A DNA stretch of 10,000 bases, from positions 3,779,329 to 3,789,328 of the forward strand of contig CM060323.1 of the NCBI GenBank assembly GCA_030674155.1. The letters are read 5' to 3'. Positions within the stretch are counted from its first letter, which is position 1; every line of letters begins with the position of its first letter. The notes below the pieces were generated by a model. It ran no database searches. It was not told the DNA's origin and was given only the letters and a program-made list of their open reading frames with translations. Of this stretch, positions 1-7,180 are shown piece after piece. This DNA is from Stramonita haemastoma. Its lineage: Eukaryota; Mollusca; Gastropoda; Neogastropoda; Muricidae. The position numbers and the translations under genes are program-made.

Positions 1-552
1 TAGTAGATGCAGTTAGTACAAAAACTATAAAACCACTTTTAGTATGGAAAAAATATATAACTTGTTTGCCAGATGTATATGTTTACACTCTTATGAAATT
101 TAGTTGCAGTTGTCACAAGTTTTCTATTGAGATTGGATGTTTTCATAACATACCACAGGAAGAAAGAGTATGTTTAAAATGCAATATGTCTGTTTTAGGG
201 GAGAAATTTATTTTTTATCATGGAATATTTCCTACAGCATTTTCTTCAACCCATGTCCAGTTATGATTTTTGCAATCTGTGGAAATGTAAATCTTGAAAA
301 GTTCTCCCGTCTCCCTCAAAGCTCAACATTTGAAGGTTTTTCTTGAAATTTCATTTTGTTGTCTTTCACAAGTGTAGATTATGTCTTTTACACAAATTGA
401 TATACTTTAAAATGTCTGGAGTCTGTAATATTGTTTGCTTATCATGTTGCTTTTCAGTCCTGGTAGTATTGATAATACTAGTATCAGTACTGTTGAATTT
501 GTTTGTTATCTTCCATGCCCCAAAATGGGTAAAAGGAATTAAACCTTGAATC

Positions 553-553
<1 letters not shown>
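1..553. other. AT-rich non-coding DNA, no gene seen
   Basis: Unique AT-rich sequence. Short open frames occur on the + strand at 66-266 and 343-549. The second encodes a hydrophobic, Leu/Val/Phe/Cys-rich string, but this is what T-rich DNA gives by chance; I see no family motif, convincing splice sites or codon signal. If the receptor gene at 6741-7180 continues to lower coordinates, this stretch lies in its first intron or beyond. Confidence 0.6.
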
Positions 554-598
<45 letters not shown>

Positions 599-713
599 TG
601 TGTGTGTGTGTTGTGTGTGTGTGTGTTGTGTGTGTGTGAAATCAAATCAAATCAAATTTGGTTTGTGTGGTGTGTTGTGTGTTGTGTGTGTGTGAAATCA
701 ATCAAATAAATTT

Positions 714-764
<51 letters not shown>
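554..764. repeat. (TG)n microsatellite with a duplicated internal unit
   Basis: A (TG)n tract broken by single-base slips (TGGTG, GTTGT) and by two copies of a non-TG segment: GAAATC followed by CAAAT-type repeats and TTTGGT, beginning at 638 and 694. The 56-base spacing between copies includes some TG repeat, so the region looks like a compound unit that was duplicated and then expanded. The second copy has lost bases relative to the first. Confidence 0.95.
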
Positions 765-766
<2 letters not shown>

Positions 767-1417
767 CTCTTTCTCTATTTCTGGTCCATTGGTCTGGAAT
801 GACCCCCCCCCCCTCTCTTTCACTTCGCTAAAAGCCTACTTATAACAGTTTTCAATCCAGTCTCAAGATATACTTATTTCAAAAATAAAATTTCCCCTCC
901 TGTTTCATATATCTATCCCTGCATTGCCTCCATATAAAAACTGTAAGTTGTTTTACCGTGTTAATTTATGCTGCATGTATTTAGAACTTCTGACACATTA
1001 TATATGCGTGATAAAACGTTGATTATTTTTAAGGCAATATTACCCCCCTTCAAAGGCTGTCATAATAGTTATGTTCCTTTCATTGTTTGAAGTTATTCAG
1101 AAGTCCAAGGAAAATCTGTATCTAATGTAAACGAAGCAGCAATCTTTTTTTAATAAAAATTGTAAGCTGTGCTGTTTTACCTTTTTCAAATAGGACATGG
1201 TGATAAGAAATGTTTAAGATTAAACTTTTTCTTTCAATTTCTGAGCAGACATGGGAAAAGAAGCTTTTAAGGTGTGGAATTGTCAGTGTAGTAATATGCT
1301 GCAAAACTATGAAGGCAAGAACTTAAGCTTAGAATTAGGAATGGCAGATCTCTACGGGGATTGCCCCCTAACTTCTAATCCTCCGAGCTTTGGAGGAGAT
1401 GTGTTGTCTATCTTCCC
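765..1417. other. Non-coding DNA, no gene seen
   Basis: Unique AT-rich sequence with short homopolymers (a C run at 804-813 and a T/A-rich stretch near 1146-1160). No open frame here has recognisable protein similarity, and I see no splice-site pair, tRNA fold or transposon terminus. The + strand frame at 1251-1484 runs directly into the G-rich tract and encodes Gly/Glu low complexity there, so I do not treat it as a gene. Confidence 0.55.
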
Positions 1418-2283
1418 ATGTTTGTGTTGGAGGGGGGATAGTGGGGGGGAGGAGAGGGGAGAGGGGGGGGAGGGAGGGGGGTAGGGTGGGGGGGGAGGGT
1501 GGTGGAGGAGGGGAGTTAGATGGGGGAGGGGGAGGTGAGGGTGTAGGAGAGGGAGATGGGGAGGGAGGGGGGAGGGGGGGATTGGGGGAGGGGGAGAGGA
1601 TAGGGGTGTAGGAGAGGGGAGATGGGGAGGAGGGGGTGGGGAGGGAGGGGGGGGGGGGGGGGGGAGGGGGGGGAGGAGGGGGGAGGGGGGAGGAGGGGTG
1701 GGGGGGTGGGGGGGAGAGGGTGGAGGTAGGGGGAGGGGGGGGGGGGGGGAGGGGGGGGAAGGGGGGAGGGGGGGGTGGGGGGTGAGAGGGTGGAGGTAAG
1801 GGGGAGGAGGGGGGGAGGGGGAGGTAAGGGGGAGGGGGTTGGGGTGGGGGGTGAGGGGGGAGGGTGGGGGAGGGAGGGGGAGGGAGGGTGAGGGGGAGGG
1901 GGGTGTGAGGGTGGGGAGGGGAGAGAGGGTGGGGGTAGGGGGGGGAGGAGGGGAGGGATGGAGGATGGGAGGGGATGGGGGGTGGGGGAGGGGTGGATAG
2001 AGGGGAGGGAGGAAGGGTTGGGTGGGGGAGGAGGGGGGAGGGGGTAAGGGGAGGGGGAGGATAGAGGGGAGGGAGGAGGGGTTGGGTGGGGAGGGGGAGG
2101 TAGAGGGGAGGGAGGAGGGGTTGGGTGGGGGAGGAGGGGTTGGGTGGGGGAGGAGGGGGATGGGTGGGGGAGGAGGAGGGGGGGATGGGTGGGGAAGGAG
2201 GGCGGAGAGGGGGGGAGGAGGCGGAGAGGGTGGGAGGAGTGGGAGGGGAGAGAGGGGGATGGGGAGGGGTGGGGGGATAGGTA
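1418..2283. repeat. G-rich, C-depleted purine tract
   Basis: About 866 bases made of G runs separated by A and occasional T. The + strand has no C at all from 1418 through 2202, and only two (2203 and 2222) up to 2283. The longest runs I counted are 18 G (1647-1664) and 15 G (1735-1749). The 3' third contains repeated modules built on AGAGGGGAGGGAGGA plus GGTTGGGTGGGG near 1997, 2061, 2100 and 2119, suggesting local tandem duplication. Frames through it give only Gly/Glu/Arg strings and are not genes. Many closely spaced G runs fit the G-quadruplex pattern; the mirror-like purine composition would also suit triplex DNA. Confidence 0.95.
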
Positions 2284-3064
2284 CGGGGAAAGAGGTGGTT
2301 ATTGAGGATTTAAACTAACCATTTCCAGGTGTTCTGCATAACTTTACTGTTTACCATAACTCCGAAGGAGCACATATTCATTGTTTCCCACGCTAATAGT
2401 GTTCACTGTGATAACAGGTATCTGTGTACAAACTGACTTGCTGTCACTCTTCATGTCACAATTTAACCCTTGGCGGCTGTGCTAATCTTGTGTGTTATCT
2501 GAGAGCAAATTTTGTTTCAATGTTCTGAAATAACGGCTTCTCCGGTCCCTGATTTATACAGTCAGTGATGTAAAATCGACGGTTAACAAAGATTTTAAAC
2601 CACATTCCATGGTCCCAGTCAGAGGGAGATGTCTGTCCAGCTAACTGCCCGACGCCAAGTCGCCGCTTCCGCGGTAAAGCAGTTGGCAGGCTGGACGCTT
2701 GCCCAACACACTTCAAGTAGACGGCCCCTTCAGGCATCCTTAGTTAATTTTACTTTCCCTCCACAGCCCATTGCCTGTGCCGCCCGTAGCAGGTTCGGCA
2801 ATCAGGGCTGGCTATTTTCGTTTCAGTTATCATCTTTCCAACTTGGCTAGCTCCTACTGGGGTTGAACAAGAAGATGTTATTCAATAAAAACAATACTTG
2901 TTGCCATCGAAACTTCAGATATGAAAGGCAAATTATGTGACAAAATAATTCTCACTGGCTAAGGATACAGCATAAAGGCACAAAGTACAGCATGTGAAAC
3001 TTTCAAACGCTATTTTCTCGAAACTGTGTCGAACCGCCATAGCCCTTCTGTCAGTAACCTTCGA
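2284..3064. other. Non-coding DNA with a GC-richer patch of unknown nature
   Basis: No gene recognised. The part at about 2620-2830 is noticeably more GC-rich and more complex than its surroundings and holds overlapping open frames on both strands (+ 2629-2850, - 2495-2737), neither of which I recognise. A CT-rich stretch ending in ACAG at about 2766 resembles a splice acceptor on the + strand, but no matching coding exon follows. A buried SINE, a decayed transposon fragment or a UTR exon are possible; nothing decides among them. Confidence 0.45.
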
Positions 3065-3450
3065 TAATCTATATTTTAATATAATAATATTTTAAAATAT
3101 AATTATATATATATATAATATAATATATATTAATATAATAATAAAATATTTATAATATAATATAATATAAGTATAATATAATATAATTATATGTATAAGA
3201 TAAATATAAACAATATATAATATAATAAATATAGTTGATAGTTCAACATAATATATCATTAACTTTATCATAATATAATATAAATATTAATATAATATAA
3301 TATAATATAAATATATAATATGATATAATATGATATATAATATAATATAATATCATATTATGATATCAATATGATTGATACAATTAATATAAAGTGATAC
3401 AACATAATAATATACTATCATAATATGATATGAAATGATGTATTATATAT
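3065..3450. repeat. AT-only repeat (TATAA/ATAAT-type)
   Basis: Nearly pure A/T sequence built from permutations of ATAAT and TATAATA units with a few G and C bases, the latter increasing toward 3450. It has no coding content. Both strands can self-pair extensively through TATA and AATATT palindromes. It directly abuts the CAGA/GA compound repeat. Confidence 0.95.
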
Positions 3451-3505
3451 AACAACATATTGTAAACCAACGATAGATATCGACAGAGTATATACAACAT
3501 ATTGT

Positions 3506-3712
<207 letters not shown>

Positions 3713-3716
3713 GAAA

Positions 3717-4234
3717 TAGAGTCAGAGCATAACCAAAAAATAAAATGCAAAAAATAAGTAAACAACAACAAATCTGCGATCCCAAATCCCCCTAAAAGCG
3801 CTACCCACGTATTTGTCACCTGACACCACTGATATTCTGACCCTTCCTGTAAACGTCCCCAAGGATCCATCATGATGCAACACCCACAAACTGCAACACT
3901 CCCCCCCGTCCCCCCCATTCTGCCACCACCCCTCACCCCTACCCACTCCCTTGTCTTTCATTTTTGTTGGTCAAACGTTCCTTTTAAGGTCACACTCGTG
4001 TGGAGAATACCCACAGCATAATCAATCACGTCTGCTATCTAATCCCTTGGTGAAACATGCGGGGTTTTTTTTTTTTGGTTTTTATCTCGTTCAGCACAGA
4101 AGGATGGATGACATAGCTGTTTGAGCCCTTGCTCTTCAAGAATTTAACACTATGGGACAAGTTTGCCAAGAGGAAAGGAGGTGGTCGTAGAGGTTAAAAG
4201 GTAGAACACATGCAGCTGTTAACTCAGGCGCGCG
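3717..4234. other. Non-coding DNA, no gene seen
   Basis: Unique sequence including a C-rich patch at about 3900-3950 and a T run at 4063-4075. I see no protein similarity, RNA gene or transposon terminus. Confidence 0.55.
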
Positions 4235-4244
4235 CAGCGTGTGT

Positions 4245-4311
<67 letters not shown>

Positions 4312-4313
4312 TG
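4235..4313. repeat. (GT)n microsatellite
   Basis: A (GT)n tract with two GGT slips, preceded by a short CG-rich junction (GCGCGCGCAG at about 4229-4238). On the minus strand it makes an apparent Thr-His repeat protein, which is an artefact. Confidence 0.95.
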
Positions 4314-4478
4314 AGAGACGCCAGATAGCTGCCATCTTGTGGTGTCCTGAATTTCTGTGTTGTGGGTGATAGTTTTGAGTTGGTGCGCATGTTTGTTTGA
4401 GGGAGAAATGGTAAATGAGAAAACATACAGCAGAGCGTTTTGAGCCTTTGAACAATGAAATAGAAATGGCTATCACTG

Positions 4479-4550
<72 letters not shown>

Positions 4551-4560
4551 CAATCAATCA
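4479..4560. repeat. (CAAT)n tetranucleotide repeat
   Basis: About twenty copies of the tetranucleotide TCAA/CAAT, nearly perfect, with one dropped base near 4550. It is followed within about 20 bases by three copies of the reverse-complement unit ATTG at 4581-4592, so the two can pair. Confidence 0.95.
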
Positions 4561-4562
4561 AC

Positions 4563-4612
4563 ATGATAGTATGGGTGATGATTGATTGATTGTCCATCAC
4601 CCGTGGTATCAT
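4563..4612. repeat. Imperfect inverted repeat (foldback)
   Basis: Left arm 4563-4580 and right arm 4595-4612 match at 15 of 18 positions as an inverted repeat. The inner 8 bp are perfect (GGGTGATG at 4573-4580 with CATCACCC at 4595-4602) around a 14-base loop made of ATTG repeats. It sits immediately after the (CAAT)n tract. It could be one end of a small foldback or MITE-like element, or a product of repeat instability; no target-site duplication was identified. Confidence 0.7.
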
Positions 4613-4862
4613 TTTCCTTTTTTTTTTTCTTTCTTCTGGTCATCCCCATCCTCATCATATTATAATTATTCCAATGATCATTAGTATTACTGTTGTTATT
4701 ACTATTGGTATTCTTGATTATAAACTACACACTTTCACTCTGCTCAGTGAGGTAATTTCAAGGTAACCCACGTTTCGCTGCAGTAGTATCTGTATATATC
4801 CTCATGTTGATCATTATTTATACTTTTGCCAGTCACAGTTCAACCCATGTTTCAATCTCTCA

Positions 4863-5008
4863 CTGTGATTGAAACAACATTTATTTCCATACATTTTCTT
4901 CTTTATGAAACTCCATTTTTTTAAAACTTGAAGGCTGTGATTGAAACGACATTGATTTCAATAAATTTTCCTCACTATAACACTCCATTTAAAAAACAAA
5001 CTTGAAGG
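4863..5008. repeat. Two-copy tandem duplication (72 and 74 bp)
   Basis: Copy 1 (4863-4934) and copy 2 (4935-5008) both begin CTGTGATTGAAAC and end ACTTGAAGG, sharing CACTCCATTT/AACTCCATTT near the middle-right. They abut directly and have diverged by substitutions and small indels, so this is an old tandem duplication. No coding content is seen. Confidence 0.85.
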
Positions 5009-5040
5009 CATTATCCTTAGTTCTTTTCTTCTATTCCCTT

Positions 5041-5063
5041 CCTCCTCCTCTCTCCTCCTCTCT

Positions 5064-5115
<52 letters not shown>
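5041..5115. repeat. (TC)n pyrimidine tract
   Basis: CCT and TC repeats with occasional TTT slips. It faces the purine tract at 5209-5299 across about 90 bases of unique DNA and is complementary to it. Confidence 0.95.
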
Positions 5116-5208
5116 ATATATGTCTTTTGATTGGTGACTCTCCAGTTGTTTTGTGAACAAGTCGACACAGAAACAGTCATCTACTGGATTGAAAGAATGT
5201 ACATCATA

Positions 5209-5299
5209 GACAGAAGAAGAAAAAGAGGGAGAGGAAGAGAGGGAGAGAGAGAGGGAGAGGAAGAGAGGGAGGGAGAAAGAGAGAGAAAGACAGGAAGAT
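5209..5299. repeat. (GA)n / GAGGGA purine tract
   Basis: Imperfect GA repeats with repeated GGAGAGGAAGAGAGGGA-type modules. It lies just before the first recognisable LINE residues and may mark the 5' truncation point of that element. Confidence 0.9.
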
Positions 5300-5528
5300 G
5301 AGTTGACATGGGTAAGGGGAAGAATCATGTCCATATTTTTGTACGCATGTGAAACGTGGACCATAACAGCAGACATTGAAAGAAGGACTCGGGCAATGGG
5401 GAGGAGATTCTTTCGCAAACTCCTTGGCATTTCATACAGAGATCACATCACTAATGAGGAAGTGAAACTACAATAAATGCCATCGGACCATATGAAGAGC
5501 TCCCGACTACAGTGAAAAAACGCAAGCT

Positions 5529-5535
5529 AAAGTGG
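5529..5535 (+). repeat. Left target-site duplication AAAGTGG
   Basis: First copy of the direct repeat at the left boundary of the nested LINE insert. In the older element it encodes the end of the Lys-Leu-Lys-Trp string. Confidence 0.7.
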
Positions 5536-5890
5536 AATTTCCTGGAAGGATAGGAAAACAAACACCTATGTGAGAAGTCAAGTCGCACTGATGGCTGGTC
5601 CTCAGGAACCCCTACTAGCCACTGTCAAGAAAAGGAAGCTGGCATGGTTCGGCCATGTCACACGCCACAACACCCTCCCCAAGACAGTCCTACAAGGAAC
5701 GCTAGAAGGTGGCAGACGCCGAGGCAGACAAACCAAAAGCTGGATGGATAACATCAAGGAGTGGACCCCCTGGACAGTCCAACACTCATTCGGAAGGCGG
5801 AGGACAGGGCTGGATGGCGACGGCTGGCTGCAGAATCATCTCTCATGTCTCCTCCACGACCATCCCGGTCATGAGAAAGGAAAGAAGAAG
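5536..5890 (+). mobile_element. 5'-truncated LINE insert inside the older LINE
   Basis: A 355-bp fragment of a related but distinct LINE family. Readable pieces are YVRSQVALMAGPQEPLLATV, then RKLAWFGHVTRH, LPKTVLQGTLEGGRRRGR and SWMDNIKEWT; after a frame break near 5770 come RKAEDRAGWRRLAAESSLM and SPPRPSRS with TGA at 5872-5874. A short purine-rich tail (GAAAGGAAAGAAGAAG) follows. Both edges carry AAAGTGG (5529-5535 and 5891-5897), and removing the insert with one AAAGTGG copy brings the older element's KLKW next to its YG and HVTR residues. This is the expected picture of target-primed insertion with 5' truncation. At least one indel means it is no longer coding. Confidence 0.8.
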
Positions 5891-5897
5891 AAAGTGG
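5891..5897 (+). repeat. Right target-site duplication AAAGTGG
   Basis: Second copy, directly after the purine tail of the nested LINE. The older element resumes immediately with TACGG (Tyr-Gly). The purine-rich context makes a partly chance match possible, but the coding continuity argues for a true duplication. Confidence 0.7.
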
Positions 5898-6150
5898 TAC
5901 GGCACGTCACACGAACATCTGGACTGGCCAAGACAGTCTTACAGGGAACAGTAAGGAGAGGGAGACGAAGAAGCAGACAGAGGAAACGATAGGAAGACAT
6001 CAGAGAGTGGACAGGCAGGCCTTGGGTGGAGCGATCTGCTACGGAGGGCGGAGGACCGTGAGGAGTGGAGGAAGCTGGTTGCAAAATTTTCAGTCATGCC
6101 CCCTCGGTCTGCGGGACTACGGGACAGGTGAAGAGTGATGAACGGGGGGT

Positions 6151-6157
6151 GTGAGAG

Positions 6158-6231
<74 letters not shown>

Positions 6232-6237
6232 AGAGAT
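6151..6237. repeat. (GA)n microsatellite after the LINE 3' end
   Basis: A (GA)n tract starting about 20 bases after the TGA of the older LINE. It may have grown from the element's own 3' tail. On the minus strand it gives a Leu-Ser repeat frame that is not a gene. Unique sequence of about 130 bases follows (6238-6367) with no recognised feature. Confidence 0.95.
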
Positions 6238-6367
6238 GTATCCAGGATATACAGACACATGTCCAGATGGAGCAGGCACATTTGACCAACACATCCTGAC
6301 TGACAAACAGGAAAATGGACAAGACACAAGAATTCGGTTACGCATGTAAATCAATGCAAAACTAATA

Positions 6368-6734
6368 TCTCTCTCTCTCTCCTCCCACCCCTCATCCCTC
6401 CTCTCCCCTCCTCTCCCCCAGCCACATACACACACACCACACACACAACACACACAACAACACACACCACAAGCCACACATACACACACACACAACACAC
6501 ACACACACAACACCACACTACACACACACACACACACACAACACACACACACACAACACACACACACACACACACACACACACCCAAACCACACACACAA
6601 CACAACACACACATACACACACACAACCCACATAACAACACACTCCACCCCACCCACCCCCACCCCACACACCCCCCCCCACCCCACCCCCACACCCCAC
6701 CCCCCCCCCCACCCCACCCCCACACCAACACACA
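6368..6734. repeat. Compound (TC)n-(CA)n-(CACCCC)n repeat
   Basis: Three blocks: CT/CCTCTCC (6368-6420), (CA)n with many AACA slips (about 6421-6640), and C-rich CACCCC units (about 6640-6730). Read on the minus strand, as in the receptor transcript, the intron starts with G runs and then UG repeats directly after the 5' splice site. The long minus-strand frames here (Val/Cys/Gly) read through the intron and are not protein. Confidence 0.9.
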
Positions 6735-6743
6735 ACCCACCTG
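6735..6743 (-). promoter_or_regulatory. 5' splice site, exon 1 of the receptor
   Basis: On the minus strand the exon ends CAG (6743-6741) and continues GTGGGT (6740-6735), a good metazoan donor. The break falls after the Tyr-Tyr-Gln codons at the start of TM3, in phase 0 of the local frame. As I recall, vertebrate orexin receptors have an intron at the equivalent Tyr-Leu-Gln. Beyond it, receptor similarity stops and repeat DNA begins. Confidence 0.85.
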
Positions 6744-7180
6744 ATAGTACTCCACCACTTTGCACAGCGTCTTGCCTAAGAACCACGTCTCCCAGATGGT
6801 CTGCACGAAGTTGGGCGGCATGCAACCACACAGGCAGGAAATCGGCCAGGGCCAGATTGGTCAGCAGCACATTGGTGGTGGACCTCAGGTGAGCGTTCCT
6901 GGCCACCGCCCACACCACCAGCCCATTGCCCCCCAGCCCTAGCAGGAAGCAGAGGAGGTAGAGAGCCAGGAAGGTCCATTCTGTCGGGGTAGGCTGCAGG
7001 TAGGCGAGGATCTCTGCCTTGAGGTGTTCGTCCGAGTAGTAGCACTGGTCGCTGGCTACGTCTTGGTATTTGCACGCGCTGATGTTGAGCGAGACGTGGG
7101 TTTGGTTGTTGTTGTTGGTGTTGGTGTTTGTTGTTGGTGTTGAGGATGGTGGGGAGGAGGTAGGCGTCTGGAGTGCTCAT
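6741..7180 (-). CDS. Orexin/allatotropin receptor-like GPCR, first coding exon (partial)
   Basis: A class A (rhodopsin) peptide receptor, expected in the plasma membrane and coupled to a G protein. The exon covers the extracellular N-terminus, TM1, the first intracellular loop, TM2, the first extracellular loop and the start of TM3. Visible features: two N-glycosylation sequons, NQT (Asn at 7107-7105) and NIS (Asn at 7086-7084); an acidic/amphipathic stretch from SDEHLKAEILAYLQP to TEW; TM1 from about 6978 to 6901 with GN (Asn at 6927-6925); loop LRSTTN; TM2 with LALAD (Asp at 6843-6841); CMPPNF; ETWFLGKTLCKVVEYYQ with the disulfide Cys at 6764-6762. Spacing matches remembered orexin receptors without gaps outside the frame break, so I favour orexin/allatotropin type over NPFF or NPY type. 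The ATG at 7180 has A at -3 and opens MSTPDAYLLPTILN, but a +1 change is needed near 7127-7129 to reach the receptor frame, which has stops at 7185-7183 and 7179-7177 and no Met. A second frame change lies in TM2 at about 6826-6837. Later exons are outside the window or unseen. Confidence 0.8.

Larger units (their letters stand above)
5321..6131 (+). mobile_element. Decayed LINE ORF2 tail, interrupted by a second LINE
   Basis: This is the C-terminal end of a non-LTR retrotransposon polyprotein, downstream of the reverse transcriptase core. Part one (5321-5535) reads LYACETWTITADIERR, then FFRKLLGISYRDHITNEEV, and after a one-base frame break AIGPYEELPTTVKKRKLKW. Part two (5898-6131) resumes at YG, then HVTRTSGLAKTVLQGTV, an RRGRRR basic stretch, EWTG, and after a further shift AEDREEWRKLVAKF, ending LRDR with TGA at 6129-6131. 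These strings match the tail of proteins annotated as endonuclease-reverse transcriptases in molluscs and cnidarians. It is dead: 5' truncated, several indels, and a TAG where the family has Trp (5989-5991). The gap between the two parts is an inserted second element. The exact LINE clade is not determinable from this tail. Confidence 0.85.

Noticed and set aside
343..549. Small hydrophobic protein
   Set aside because: Its composition is what T-rich DNA encodes by chance, and no conserved motif or splice structure supports it.
1390..2318. Gly/Glu-rich + strand open frames
   Set aside because: They are produced by the C-free G-rich tract; absence of C removes few stops and the composition is pure low complexity.
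2690..2800. tRNA-derived SINE head (A and B boxes)
   Set aside because: The B-box-like GGTTCGGCAATC deviates from consensus and no convincing A box or cloverleaf fold is present.
4479..4560. CRISPR-like array
   Set aside because: The repeat is a four-base microsatellite with no spacers, in animal-type DNA.
6094..6735. Minus-strand frame extending the receptor into Val/Cys/Gly and Leu/Ser repeats
   Set aside because: It reads past the GTGGGT donor into intronic repeats; receptor similarity stops exactly at the donor.
6776..7120. Minus-strand Pro/Arg-rich frame overlapping the receptor
   Set aside because: It is a shadow of the receptor frame; only its first residues from 7180 are likely used, before the frame change.
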